Positions 1 to 12,005 of a DNA stretch of 64,000 nt are shown here, one piece after another. The stretch is from Trichosphaerium sp. ATCC 40318. Lineage: Eukaryota; Discosea; Flabellinia; Trichosidae. The position numbers and the translations under genes were made by a program. The stretch lies in assembly GCA_038496445.1 (NCBI GenBank), contig JALMLS010000479.1, positions 186,001 through 250,000 on the forward strand, written 5' to 3'. Positions within the stretch are counted from its first letter, which is position 1, and each line of letters starts with the position of its first letter. Under the pieces are notes generated by a model that was not told the DNA's origin, searched no databases, and was given only the letters and a program-made list of their open reading frames with translations.

Positions 1-3000
1 AAAATGATAGGTTGAAATCTAATGTGTTGTGCAAATAGCGCAAGCCAGGGCGAGCTACAATATCATCGCCTAAGACCAACAGATTTAGAAAAGAGCGTGC
101 CCCTCTACCTCATCGTCGCGTTTTATCGGAAGTGAACAATGAACGAAGCAAAGAACCCAAAGCAGCGCGTAGAATGGTTTCAGAATTAGCGTTAAGTTCA
201 AGGTCTGAGCAAAGCATAAGACTGGAGCGTCACAAATCAGCTAGAGGTCCATTTCAAAAGCCAACGTACACAACCAGAAAGTGGCTACCTGACACCAAGG
301 CTGAATTTGTAGCTGAAATGCTAGGGAAGAGACAAGATACAGCTCTATCCGAACTGTCTTTAGTACCTTGCATGCTACCAAAGGTAGAGCATCCAGCATT
401 GAAAGCTGAGCTCTGGGAGAAATTTCCTGAATCGCTAGAACTTACGCGACTCTATGTGTATGGCCTACTTTTTTCTGGTATGAAGAGGCGCTTACCACTT
501 TCTTGATAGGTTCCGATTTGTGCCTACAGGATTGTTCAGTAGACTGATGATACGTGTTTTGAACTTGTACAGAGATGATGAGCATGGCATCACGTTGTAT
601 TGGCGTGATGGTATCTTTCTTGCTACAGGTAATTCACATACATTCACAGATTTTTACTGGCTAGCCAATAGCTCATTATTTGTCTAGCTGTTAACGGCAC
701 TGTTATTAAAATCATGATACGTCTCGGAGAAAGAGGTTCGCTACTTTATCTAATCACAGTTGTGTTGACACAGTCGTATTACTTTTTAGATCTGAACGTG
801 GTGGTAAGGGGCGACTATTTCAAGGATTTATCTCCGCTGTTTTCGGGTCTGGTGGAGGCAATTGAATGCCTTCTAGACGAGTGGCCTAACATAGATGTTT
901 ACCGCTTAGTAAAGTGCACGTCTTGCAGGAGCAAGCAAATTGTACGGTCCACTAGCGCATATCTTCAAAACCGCTGACGCAACGATTAGGAACCTGCTAA
1001 GACATTTACCCTTGATGAACTGAACGAGATTTCTAGATTGGGCAAAGTAGTCGTATCATGCAATATATGCAAATGCGACAGTGTACAACTACAACAACTC
1101 ACACCTGATCAACAGCTTGTATTCCTGCGTGTACGCATGATGACAATGCAGTCTAGTACAAACAAGTCTAACTCTGGTGCTAGGGAAACAAAATAGAATT
1201 CTCAGACATTACAATCGAAAAGAAGATTGGCAGAGGTGGTTTCGCTACAGTCTACAAAGGTATGATCCCTTTTCAGGTTCTGTGGTGTTTGAGCTTGATG
1301 CTTCATGCATTTACCTTACTCATGCAACACCAGGTATATACAACAGAGAGCCTGTTGCTGTGAAGGAATTGGAGGTATCCAAAAACGAGGGTCCTCAGCA
1401 CAAGTTGAAAATGGATAAAGTCTTTAACGAATTTCGAAAGGAGGTGTTGGTCATGAGGTGAGTCAGACTTTGTATATCGCGTGTGTGCTAATGCTTCGTT
1501 TCTCCCATTTGCAGTGGCCTACAACATCCAAATTGCGTAAAGTTGATAGGCGTCTGCACTGACCCGTACTGTATTATAACTGAACTCATACCTCACGGCA
1601 ACCTATTCGAGTTTGTACATAACAAAGACAACGTGATTGATTGGGACTTTACAATTAAAATATGCTTGGACATTGCGAACGGCATGAAGTAAGAACCCCG
1701 CACCTGCCTCCTCGATATTTGTGTTGGTACTAACAGCAGACACAGGTTTTTGCACAACGCATCACCGCCAATCATACACAACGACTTGAAGAGTCCAAAC
1801 ATTTTAATGAGTTCGCTGGACAAGAATGCTCCCGTCTGCTGCAAAATCACAGATTTCGGGCTATCGATGCAAGGTTTGCCGACCATGTATAGACGCTTCG
1901 TTGACTGTCCCGTCTGGCTTGCACCTGAAGTCATGAAAGCCAATGCATACAATGAACGTGTAGATATATACAGCTTTGCTGTGATCATGTACGAGGTATT
2001 TGGTAGGTGCAAGTTCTTCGATGACATCAAATTCTTGTATGAACTCGAGCAAAAGGTAACCCATTTTGTGCAGTACCCCTTCACTAAAGAAACTCACCAA
2101 ATAGGTAATTAATGGAGAGAGGCCAGCAATGCCCATTAAAGGATTTCCAGAGTTCGGCATTCTTGTGCGTGACAAGTTTTACTAAAACTTCTTAATCTCC
2201 TAACTCGCAATTGCCAGGTACAACGATGCTGGGATGACGCGCCACATGAACGACCAACTTTTACAGAAATATATGACGGGTTGGACATGTTGAACAAGGA
2301 ACTCAAACGCCGACAAAATCTTGCACGTGCAATTGCTGTGCGACAATTTTTGTTTGAACAAGAGGCCCTCTATAATCCAAGCTGTACGCTGTGACGCTCA
2401 CATAACGTTTATTAATGTTGCCTTTCTAGTAAACTACAAGGAGTTCGATAGGCAGGCTAACCAATTGAAGTTGCTGTTACCCACTGAGTTTGTACGTCTC
2501 ACTGGTTTGTATGTATTACACTTTGGCTCACTTGCAACTTTTCAGAGTACAGAGCAACAATCGTTGTATGAGAAGGTTATAGCAGATAATGCGCACAAGC
2601 TGTCGTCAAGACAAATTGCAGATTTGCTCGATATCAGCATAGATGCACTGCTAGATGACGAATTAGACATCCTTCCGGTACACAAAACTGTTTACTACCA
2701 GTACCTAACTGCTATTTGTTGTAGATGCTTAAGGAAGGCATGGAGGCCGTGCACGATCTACGGTTGAACGGTTACACCTGTGAGAACCAAAGAGATTTAT
2801 CAGTCTCTACAAATACGATTGTGATAACAGCACTGTCGATACCAGACAGCATATCTCAAAATAAATCCGAGCCAGGCAGTTTTGGAGAAAAGCTAAAGTT
2901 GCCAATTGCAACGCCTCAGGTATGTATCCAGCCATCCATTCGAAAAGAGACATCTCCGTTTACTAACATGTATGTACTAGACGCAGTTTGTTACAGCAGC

Positions 3001-3808
3001 CCCACCTGCTAGTCCTCGAGAGCACACCCCGTTGATTGGCAAGCGTGTCGTAGACACTGGAACTAATACAAAAATGAATGAGCAGCGTACATCACCCTTC
3101 ACTGTGCTGCCAAGGCATCCTGTTGAACCAGCGCCAGTCACAGCTCCAGAAGAAAGAGCCGGCACTCAAAGAGAATCCACAGAGTTACTTCGCATTTTTA
3201 ATGACATGACGGAGATGGAGACAATACTCGAAGGCACCCCTCTTTATTGCACTATTAATAATACTGACAGCTTGAGCAGGTGGGTCAGAGTTCATCGCAA
3301 AGGAAGAGGCACAGATTCTCGCTGAAAACATTGCCCACTATAATGCCGAGTTAGTACAACTCATTTGGGCTGTGCATACGCGGTACAAGCAGAAAGGACG
3401 CCTCATAGAGGCTGATGAACATTACCTGTTCAGCCAGGGCGTCAAGAGCATTGTCACCAAACTGAAAAGTCTACGTACTGGTATTGCCACGCTGAAGAGC
3501 ATAGATTCCTGCAATGCCAAGCATAATGACTTGCAAGCCGTTGTATTTGATGTCTGCGAGGATGTAACGCGGATAATATTGCTTTACCTAAAGGGCGTCA
3601 AAGAAGTAGTATTGAAGTACGTCAAACACGACTTGTAGCCTGTGCGCTTCAGCTCACTAATTTTTTGTACAGTCCAGCAATACCCTACATGGATGCTGAT
3701 TTGACAGTGCGTGAATTGGCAGTGGAACTAAGGCGGCTAAAGCGACTGATTAATGCGCTGGCCTTCGAGTCATCCACAAAGGCTTTTTTTACAATTGGTC
3801 CCTCTTAG
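1..3808 (+). CDS. Roco-like protein kinase (COR-like region plus TKL kinase), 5' end outside window
   Basis: Multi-exon gene entering from the left edge. Residues encoded at about 360-960 (LPCMLPKVEHP, then a segment resembling the COR motif FxPxGLFSRLMIR) look like the COR half of a Roc-COR module. The kinase follows at about 1190-2290: glycine loop GRGGFATVYKG, lysine in VAVKE, catalytic loop HNDLKSPN, DFG in ITDFGLS, APE in WLAPEVM, and the lobe-end motif CWDDAPHERP. Introns placed by frame and GT-AG rule include 1260-1333, 1458-1514, 1689-1745, 2056-2104 and 2165-2217. After the kinase is about 400 residues of Ser/Thr/Pro-rich and helical sequence with no recognised domain, ending in TIGPS at TAG 3806-3808. 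Roco kinases are GTPase-regulated signalling kinases; any Roc GTPase domain would lie left of the window. The HRD arginine is replaced by Asn. The kinase call is firm; Roco membership rests on the COR-like stretch. Confidence 0.8.
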
Positions 3809-3857
3809 AGGATCCGACACCAACTGGCGTAAGAACGTTAATATAAGCCAATTCGGC

Positions 3858-4238
3858 TTATTTGTATGATATTGTAACACCCCTGTAATGTACTATACTA
3901 ATTAAAATGCATTGTATCACCCACAACCACGACTCCTCAGTTGGGCCAATACCACACAGTATGGGATTACCTGCTTCTGATTCAAAAGTTATTACAAAAA
4001 AAGTCAAACAGTTTTCTAATTCAACTAAACACCACACATCACAAGTAGCGTAGACAGGGTTCTGACAAGCATCAAATAATAACAACTTGACGCTTATAAC
4101 GACATGGTTGACGTTTACGACGTATACACGTCCTTGGTAGTCAAGCACGGCGGCACAGTACCTAAAACCAATAATGTCGAACCTAAAACGCAATTTGGTC
4201 TGGCAGCCGTAAAAACGGTGCGTACGCGTACAATACAT
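3858..4238 (-). CDS. hypothetical 126-residue protein
   Basis: Single open frame from ATG (4238) to stop, 126 codons, between two plus-strand genes. It is rich in Val, Cys and aromatic residues (for example GRVYVVNVNHVV and CGIGPTEESW) and contains short hydrophobic stretches, but no family is recognised. A real product is possible because the frame is long for this AT-rich gap. It could equally be chance coding opposite the untranslated leader of the downstream SNARE gene. Confidence 0.3.
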   Translation of the reverse strand: MYCTRTHRFYGCQTKLRFRFDIIGFRYCAAVLDYQGRVYVVNVNHVVISVKLLLFDACQNPVYATCDVWCLVELENCLTFFVITFESEAGNPILCGIGPTEESWLWVIQCILISIVHYRGVTISYK

Positions 4239-4367
4239 TTGTACTGATGCAAAGGTACAGTTTAAGCATCTCAGAGCAATTAATACATTTTACATGCACA
4301 CAAGAAGCCAATATAGAGGTACTGATGGCTACCTAAACGCTACCACAAAAAGGTACAGTAATCCACG

Positions 4368-5153
4368 TTGACACGCACACTTTTTCACACTAACCGCTCC
4401 AATAGCGCAGAAGAGCTGCAACGAGACAGAATAGACGCACAAGCGACCACAGCGCTAAACAAAGCTCAGTCGAGCATAGATGACCTCCGAAAAATAGCAC
4501 GTATGGCCGTCACGTCTTGCTCTTTATTTTTCGTGCCAACGTGGTTTTTTTAGACAACGGGACATCGGCACACAGCTCACACCACAATGCCATACTCGAC
4601 TTTTTGAAGCGTTACACCAAAGACACCAAGGCACTTTTTACGGCACAACGCAAACGCCGCGTGGACAATGCCAAGCTGCAGCATCAAGGGTGCCTTTCAA
4701 ATCAAAAATTAATAACCTGTGCACTCATTTGCCTCTTCCTTTAGGTACCATCGCCTCACAAGACGAAAACGAACTGCACAAAGCCTAGTTCCAGAGCCGG
4801 AATATGTATCAGAACCGTCAACGCAGCTGAATCCTGTACAACGACAAGAACTGACTGAAAAGAGTGCTAGTCTGTATCACGAACTAGAAAATCTCGTAGG
4901 TGCAATAAGGGAGGTGACATCCCTAGCAACGGAGGTGGCAGACATGCAAGGTATCATTTCAGAAACAGTTCAAGTGCACGGGGAGGTTATTGAAAGAGTG
5001 GCTACCAATGTCACCAATGCCAATGCAAAAGTGAAGCAAGGCAATAAACAGTTGCAACAAGCCGACAAAAGAGGTTCTGGGCTACGACATTGGATCATTG
5101 GGATTCTATTGTTTTTGTCAGTTCTCCTCTTATTTCTCGACTACTACTCCTGA
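4368..5153 (+). CDS. Syntaxin-18-like Qa-SNARE (ER/Golgi retrograde fusion)
   Basis: Three visible exons: about 4368-4500, 4554-4689 and 4745-5153, joined by GT-AG introns in phase. The C-terminal exon holds a SNARE helix (LYHELENLVGAIREV through VTNANAKVKQGNKQLQ) followed by a single tail anchor, WIIGILLFLSVLLLFLDYYS, directly before the stop. The FLDYYS ending and the GxRxWI segment just before the anchor match syntaxin 18/Ufe1, the Qa-SNARE of retrograde Golgi-to-ER transport. No ATG opens the first visible exon in frame, so the true start is probably in an unplaced upstream exon between about 3900 and 4370; the start given is only the limit of the open frame. An AATAAA-like signal lies near 5250. 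Confidence 0.75.
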
Positions 5154-5289
5154 TTTCAAGTGCACCCCACGCAAGCAACGCCAACCTTCTTTACAAATTT
5201 TTTCCGTTTTGTGGAAAACACGTGGCTTTGCTCGTGACTATAAAATGTAAATAAAGTCGCAACTTTTGTATTAGATTTTACCATCCATT

Positions 5290-6692
5290 TTACCATTAGC
5301 AATCATCACGAAACATGAATTTGTACTCGCACCATTCCCTTTGTGCGCAAGAAAGTTTGACGTGGTTCACGAAATAAGTTTTTATTTTGGATTTCATATT
5401 AGCCGAGGACGTGGTTGCATATCTTTGTTTCTCTATCACAGTATGTACGTGTGGCAGCGGGACATTCGGAGTCATGGCTAATGTCACCTGAAGGTAACAT
5501 TTCTAGAAGGTGAAACTGGTCAGCAACGAACCAATAGCTCTGAATTTAGGTTACCGTCTCCAAGCAATCTAAACGCGAAGTTTTGCTTCTTTTCAAAATC
5601 ATCGCACGTCAAGTCCTTTGTAGTGTAGCTATGTATGGTACCTTGTTATTACCTATGTGTAAAAAATGGATTGATGCGTACGCTAAAGCACATGTGTTAG
5701 CTCAATGACAACACTACACACAGAAACCCTGACGCACTTTTTATGAGACAATACGTGTAAGCATACTCATTCTGTTGAATGTTCTTTGTTGTTACTTTAG
5801 CAATTACTTTTCCTGTCCCTGCTCACGTTTTAGTGACTGTTTTTGGTTGCAGTTGTGGTCACCTGTCGCAGAATCTTCGAGGGATACCTGAATTGTGTCT
5901 GTTTCAACAGCGTCCATACTTTAAAATAGTTAACAAAAACGCCAAGACTGTTAGTACCGCACGTGATGGTATATTTGACATCTTTTCTCCCTAGAAATTG
6001 CAGTTGTTTAACAACAGCACACAGCAATGGTTTTTGTCATGGTGCACGTACAATCAAAAGCCATGTTACACGAGTAACGATTAGTGCCTCTATTCTCACA
6101 CGTGCTTTCTGGTCCCGATTCCGCTGATAATGCGCCATGAACCTCAAATCTGATCATTTTTCCGGTCTAACCGAATGTTATGATGCGAGACAACCTTATA
6201 ACATGTTTGCATGGTATTAACGTACGTATGTATCGTTTATAACGCCATTTGGATGAAATACTAAAGGCACAAGTTACTACAAAACTGGGTAGGCTCCCGC
6301 TTACCTATCCACTTTCGAACGTTTCCACTGGTTACGTCTAGTATGCGTATAACCTCTGCCACGTGGTCAGCATTTAAATATATTTTTTTTAATTTGTCAA
6401 TTGCGCGTGAGGTGACCTGGCTCTGCTTCTTTTAAGAACCACGCTTCAAAGTCAAGCTTTACGACCTCGAACCCAAAGATTGCGCTGATACAGATTGAGG
6501 AGATAAACAGAACAATTTGTGTGGGGCATAATTGCGCATAGCGTAGCGCTCAGTACCCTTTACGCACGTGGTTGTAATAATATCTCCCAAAGCCACACTA
6601 TCCTCCGTAGATTGGGACAAACACGCTGTAAACACTGCAAATAAAACTGCTAGGTAGAAATGTGGGGTCATACTCATCTTTGATTTAAACAC
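5290..6692 (-). other. possible multi-exon secreted-protein gene, unresolved
   Basis: A minus-strand frame starts at ATG 6692 with a convincing signal peptide (SMTPHFYLAVLFAVFTACLS) followed by a Cys-containing mature segment. Further minus-strand stretches look coding: LDFEAWFLKEAEPGH near 6420-6470, a frame with VAEVIRILDVTSGNVRKW near 6310-6390, and NSLGVFVNYFKVWTLLKQ near 5870-5940. I could not connect these with canonical splice sites in a continuous frame. It may therefore be a gene with missed small exons, a decayed gene, or partly chance. No family recognised. Five CACGTG hexamers lie in this interval and its upstream flank. Confidence 0.3.
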
Positions 6693-7060
6693 TGCCTAGA
6701 TACACGTCCGGCTTAACCCATGCCACCTCACTAAAGCACACTATTTAGAAAGTGGGTGCACGTGCATTAGACTAGTCCTAGCATTCCTTAGTCTCGGGTA
6801 GTGTGACGTTAGCAGTACATTGTGGAATGTTGTTCCAATCAATTCACTGAACCAACGCCCTGTGTTACACTAAACTGCACGTTTGAGTTCGCATTATCAA
6901 TAGCGTATCCTATTCATCGTTGAGTACATTTTTCAAATAATATTGATCTGTTCCGAATATGGGTTGAATATGCCTTATCAGGAACAAGTCACAACCACAT
7001 ATAATCAATTCACTTCACGTTACACCAACACTTCAACAAACCTCCTGCCGTACACTACTA

Positions 7061-8109
7061 ATGGCAACACACGACCCCTTTGGCAATACGTTTCGCGGCA
7101 ATACGTACGCACCAGCGACTGAAACAGAGGAGCTAGATGGCGCATGCCGCGAGCTAGACATGATAGAAAACAACACAACTGCATTAAAAACGCTTGTACA
7201 GGATCTAGGTACAAGTGCAGACAACGGTGCTCTGCGTGGTAGGGTTAACGACCTCAGGTACGCTTTTTTGCAATAATAACTCCACCATACGCGTACAAAA
7301 CGGATATTTAATCTAACGAGAGCGCTAGAACAAAAACAATGTTAAAAATAAACCAAGTGCGCCAAGTTCTATCCAAACCTATTGCAACAGCACATGAACA
7401 AAGGAAACACCAAGTGGAATGGCGGTACGCGCCTGATCTTATTCCGCTTTGAATTCGAGTGATGATTTCGCATTTGACCTGTACTGTAGGTTTAAAACAG
7501 CAGTAGACCAGTTCACAGCGACAGCCAAACAAACAGCAGCACGAGAGGAGCGTGTGGTAGGCCACATGCGCGCAAGCCTTGGTGGTACAAAACAAAAGAG
7601 ATACAAACCTGCTCACATGTGGCTCACTTTGTTGTAGATAAGGATTTGCCTGCTTACAAACATGCAGACAATACCATGCAATTCACATTCGCTATGAAAG
7701 AACAAGATGTGACGTACCAAATCATCAAAGAGCGAAACAATGACCTAGCCAATTTGGAAGAAGACATGTTAGTTCTGGTACTGCAACATCCAACTTGGCC
7801 AAGCACCCGCACTCACTCAAACTGTAGATGAGCCTACAACAACAAATTGGGGACGCTACGGTAGAACAAGGAATAAAAATAGACAAGATTGACGAAAACA
7901 CTACGACTGCTGTAATAAACATTGAAGCAGGTATGCAATTAATTGAAAAGCAACTAAACTAACAATGAATAGGCGTAGCGGACCAGAAGAAAGCCAGAGA
8001 ATACGCTTGCAACAGCCGATGGACGTGGTGTATAATTGCCTCCTCCATCGTAGCGGTAATAGCAGTAATTATTGTAATAGTAGTCATCATCATTGTAACA
8101 AAAGATTAA
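7061..8109 (+). CDS. Endosomal-type Qa-SNARE (syntaxin 7/12, Pep12-like)
   Basis: Starts at ATG 7061 (MATHDPFGNTF). Exon 1 ends at 7257 before a GTACGC donor. The N-terminal segment, LVQDLGTSADNGALRGRVNDL, has the spacing of the syntaxin-7 Habc helix 1 (LGTPxDSxxLR). Later exons supply KTAVDQFTATAKQTAAREE and the SNARE motif IKERNNDLANLEEDM, then EQGIKIDKIDENTTTAV, where the Gln of EQG fits the zero layer and IDKIDEN is typical of Qa-SNAREs. The protein ends with a hydrophobic anchor rich in Ile/Val and VTKD before TAA (8107-8109). Expected role: homotypic and heterotypic fusion at endosome or lysosome/vacuole membranes. The splice pattern between 7258 and 7480 was not fully resolved. Confidence 0.8.
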
Positions 8110-8242
8110 CAAATAAAAACTTAAAAGTGTAAATTATTCTAAAAAAGTACTACAAACGGATTAAAAACAACGTGATTTACTAAACATCAGGAACTAAAGT
8201 ACACAACAGCTGGCCCATATCCCCTGCAAGCCAGTTGAATTA

Positions 8243-10203
8243 TCAACTTTGCATAGCCTGAGAAGAAGGTGTTGTAGGTTGTGCAGCAGGTGCATCTATC
8301 TCCATCTCGTCTTTGCCGTCTGCGTTGGCAGGCGTTGCATTGGCGCTACCCTCTGCAGGTGTTACTGCTGGCGCAGTGCTTTCTGTCTCCATAGCATTTG
8401 GGTCGACAGGTTGTGGTGCGTCCTTCATCTCCTTGTCTTCAACCTTTGTCGCTGCACTTTGTTCGTAGCTCTGGTTGTTTCGAACGTCGTTGCCCATCTC
8501 ATGTTCAGGATCAAGCTCATTCTCTGCTTCCACATGACCGTCCGTTTGCGTGTAATGTTCACGGACATCTGGATCGGCAGCGTCCGCTCTCATACCAGCT
8601 ACATTGGCGTCTGGAGGTCGGGCAAACATACTCACGGAAGGGATGTGCTCCAATTGACGCAAGTTCTCGCTCAAATGTGCCAGGCAACCTTGAAACAAAC
8701 AAGTGAGAAAACAAACAAAGAACACAAACAAAAGAGAAAATAAACACTGCGCGTTGTGGGTTTCACAATAAAAAGTACCTTCGAGGTATTTCTCCGCATT
8801 CTCGTTTTGCATATTAGTTGGAGAGATATGTAATCGGAAATCAGGGCCAAAGTACTCAAGGTAATCATTGTATGGTAACTTATCAGCGAGATCTTGCCCA
8901 AGAAGAAGACTCGTTTCGTACGTCCAACAACGGGCAACATTACGTATAGTATAGCCACCACCGCCCAACACAAGCGTTGGTTTATTGAATGAGCGCACAT
9001 ATTTTATACAATCTAGACAGAGCGCGTTAGTGAGAATTTAAAAAAACATATCAAAAAAAAAAGGGGAATTCTCAGATCGCATTTTTTAACGTTAAAATTA
9101 TAAAATATTTGAATAAGAAAATTGCAACCGAAAAACTTTTTTTTTGTGCGTCAAAGTTTTTTTGCGCCGAAACGCAATCAATACTATAATAGTGAAAGAA
9201 CGTACTTGCGTGGCCTTCTATGGATAGATTAAAGCAACCTAGACGATCACCAGCAAGTGAATCAGCACCGCATTGGATAACAACTGCACTTGGATCGTAA
9301 TGGTTCATAATACGCTCAATTAGAGGCTCAAATATACGTCTAGGTAATACTGCGTTAGCTAAACGTACACAAGAAGGCAAATATAGAAAAGAAAATCGGA
9401 GAAAAAAAAAAAAAAAAAAAAAGAAAAAAAAGGTTTTTTAAATGATTAAAACGTACTGGTACGATTCGTCGTTGATTCCATCGTGTAGAGGGAAGTTAAT
9501 AGAGTAGTTTTTGCCGCTCCCAGAGCCAATATCACGCATGTCGCCGGTACCAGGAAAGTACTCGCCAAACTTGTGAAAAGATACAGTCATTACTCTGTTT
9601 GTAGTATAAAATGCTTCTTCTACGCCGTCTCCGTGGTGGATATCAATATCGATGTAGAGTACTCGATCGTGATACTTTAGAAGCTCGAGAATGGCGAGTA
9701 CAATGTCGTTGACGTAGCAAAACCCGGAAGCTTCAGATTTCTTGGCGTGGTGCAACCCACCCGCCCAGTTGATCGCAACGTCAGACTCTTTGTGGTTGAG
9801 CTTTACTGCGCCAGCGACAGAGCCACCAGCGGAAATTTGACAAAACTCGTACATACCCTCGAAAACTGGACAATCTTCGCCAACGTTGTAGCGTGAGAGG
9901 GTTTTGCCGTCACCTGCGCTATCTTGAGGCGTTACTGTGCGCAAAAATTCGATGTAGTCGTCTGTGTGGAACTTTGTCATGTCCTCCACTGTCGCACGAG
10001 GTGGTCGGTATATCTGCATGAGTTTGTACATGCCATAGTTTAGTAGGAGGTTATGCGTCATTCTAATGCGATGCGGTTTCATCGGGTGACCAGGTCCATA
10101 GTAGAAATTACCAATCTCGCCTATAAGGATAAGTTTTAGTCCACTCCGCACGCTTACCGTCATAAAAGTAGCAAACTTTGCTTTTGCGCGTTACAGTGGT
10201 CAT
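8243..10203 (-). CDS. Class I histone deacetylase (HDAC1/RPD3 family)
   Basis: Five exons resolved by frame: 10203-10158, 10120-9457, 9339-9206, 9012-8779 and 8688-8243. The first intron is only 37 nt; three of four donors begin GTAC (GTACGT twice). The protein begins [16 protein letters not shown] and contains the deacetylase core: [22 protein letters not shown] (catalytic His pair), [16 protein letters not shown] (zinc-binding Asp/His), [18 protein letters not shown] (second zinc-binding Asp) and [14 protein letters not shown] (catalytic Tyr). This is the canonical class I set with nothing missing. The C-terminal tail is acidic and Ala/Pro/Thr-rich, typical of these enzymes. Role: removal of acetyl groups from histone lysines within Sin3/NuRD-like co-repressors in the nucleus. 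Confidence 0.95.
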
Positions 10204-10811
10204 TGTGACTATATTTCTCAGCTGTGACGCAAAGACAAGCCTTTTCGGTAGTGTGACAAGGAGAAAATAACGCATAAATCGTCTAAAAAGGTCAAGCGTG
10301 TAAAAATAAGTACAGCGTCTCAAAACTGGTTTTAACAATTAAAAAACGTACCTGTGATACCGTGAGCAATTTTTTTCAAGCACCAGTTGAAGTATTCGAT
10401 TGTTTACGCGAATGTCAAAAAATTTAATTCTTCATATAATTGTTCTTCATTGCCCCAAGTACCTCGCGAAAACCTTTGCGTGCTTATGAGAGTCTGTAGA
10501 GTATTTTTAAAAGATGTAGTCACAACGTCATAACAAATGTCTCCCATCACTCTCCTCGCGTAGTGATAATGGGTTTGAGGAGTATGACGGGAATCAGTGA
10601 TAACTTGCTTCGGTTGTTGTTTGTCGCATTGTGTAGTAGTACAACCAAGCTGAACGTAGGCTTGGGATTACTTGCTTATTATGTTTATTTCCATCGACTT
10701 TAAAACTACTTGAAACTCGATGACTCTTAACCAAACAACGTAGATACACCTCTAGCAGTGAGGTTGGTAACACGTGATACGTAAATCTATTTTTTTTTCG
10801 AACAACCAACA
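10204..10811 (+). other. intergenic gap between two minus-strand genes
   Basis: About 600 bases upstream of the HDAC start and downstream of the F-box/LRR stop. Only short, unconvincing open frames occur. It should contain the HDAC promoter and the F-box/LRR region beyond its stop, but no sharply recognisable element was seen. Confidence 0.5.
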
Positions 10812-11870
10812 TTACTCAGCTCCAGTTTTTTGCAGCTTGTTTTGCTTAAAGTATTGTTGTGTTTCTGCTGACACTCCAGTGCCTACCAATTCTATGTCCA
10901 GGGGTACCTCAAGATCCCAAACACCGTCATCTGTGATCTGCTCGAGTTCGAAGAGATTAATGTACCTCGCTCCACTCAGAGCAGCAACGCCAGTGTCTGT
11001 AATGCGAGTACCTTCAAGCAAAATTTCTTTGACACCCGCGAGAGGAATGATGCCTTTATCTGTAACACTAACGCACCCAGTTAAATCTATTGATTGTACA
11101 CCAGCCAGTGCCTTTAGATTGTCATCTGTAACACCCTTGCACCAACGCATGGTGACATTAACCACCCCAGCAATGGCAGAAAAAGTAGATCCTGTTAACG
11201 TTTCGTTGAGGCTAATATCAAGGGAATGTACTCCACTCAGTGCAGAAATCCCTTGATCTGTTATATTAGGGCACTGCGCAATACTAACAGTATGTGCGCC
11301 CGCCAAGGCTGCTACACCTGCATCTGTGATCCTCTTGCAATAAGAAATGTCTATGGTATGGACACCTGCCAGAGCTTTGACACTTTCATCCGATATGTTG
11401 TAGCATCGTCCCAAATTAATGGAATGGACACCAGCCAAAGCCGTCACACCATCATCTGTGATATTCAAGCACTCCAGAAGCTCTATTGTGTGGACACCTG
11501 CCAGAGCTCTAACAGATTTGTCGCAGACATTCCTATCTTGTCCTAGGTTCACAAATTGTGCACCTGCCAACTTGGAGATGGCAGACAGTCCCAAGCCAAT
11601 AGCTACAACAAGTTGGGAATGTTTTAATACACCCAAAAAAGAGGTAACGCGCTCTGCGTCATGTTCAGAACGTATAATTACGCAATGGTAGCCAATAAAG
11701 TCATGAATGACACTCGCAAATACCTTGCAAGTACTTACAACTGATATACGATCCCTATCCGTTGTGTCCGACAAGATGATGCAAAGAAGCTCAATTGGCA
11801 AATCAAGCAATGTTTGATCCGCTGGAGCGATAACTTTTACCTGTTTCCGCTTACCAGGTGTTTTTTCCAT
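10812..11870 (-). CDS. F-box/LRR protein with AGVH-type leucine-rich repeats (intact, divergent member)
   Basis: Uninterrupted frame of 352 codons. Residues 20-60 (LLDLPIELLCIILSDTTDR, then VIHDFIGYHCV) form an F-box-like N-terminus. From about residue 95 come ten or more 20-24-residue LRRs with consensus (I/V)TDxGVxALAGVHxIxLxxC, for example [20 protein letters not shown] and RITDAGVAALAGAHTVSIAQ. F-box/LRR proteins usually recruit substrates to SCF ubiquitin ligases; a substrate cannot be predicted. It belongs to the same family as the copies at 39.5-51.9 kb but is clearly divergent from them and sits outside the rearranged block. No intron is needed, unlike neighbouring genes. Confidence 0.8.
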   Translation of the reverse strand: MEKTPGKRKQVKVIAPADQTLLDLPIELLCIILSDTTDRDRISVVSTCKVFASVIHDFIGYHCVIIRSEHDAERVTSFLGVLKHSQLVVAIGLGLSAISKLAGAQFVNLGQDRNVCDKSVRALAGVHTIELLECLNITDDGVTALAGVHSINLGRCYNISDESVKALAGVHTIDISYCKRITDAGVAALAGAHTVSIAQCPNITDQGISALSGVHSLDISLNETLTGSTFSAIAGVVNVTMRWCKGVTDDNLKALAGVQSIDLTGCVSVTDKGIIPLAGVKEILLEGTRITDTGVAALSGARYINLFELEQITDDGVWDLEVPLDIELVGTGVSAETQQYFKQNKLQKTGAE

Positions 11871-12005
11871 TACACAGGCGCGTGAGAACTAGAAATGGGT
11901 TGTTGGAAATAGTTTGACATGTCTGTTCAGTATTTTCTCCCTCAATAGAAATTGCCCTATATTTTAAGGAACCAAGCTTCAACACCTCGAAAACTGTCTG
12001 CTACA

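Noticed and set aside
8249-8743. 164-codon plus-strand open frame
   Set aside because: It lies entirely opposite the HDAC C-terminal exons and has no recognisable domain; a shadow frame.
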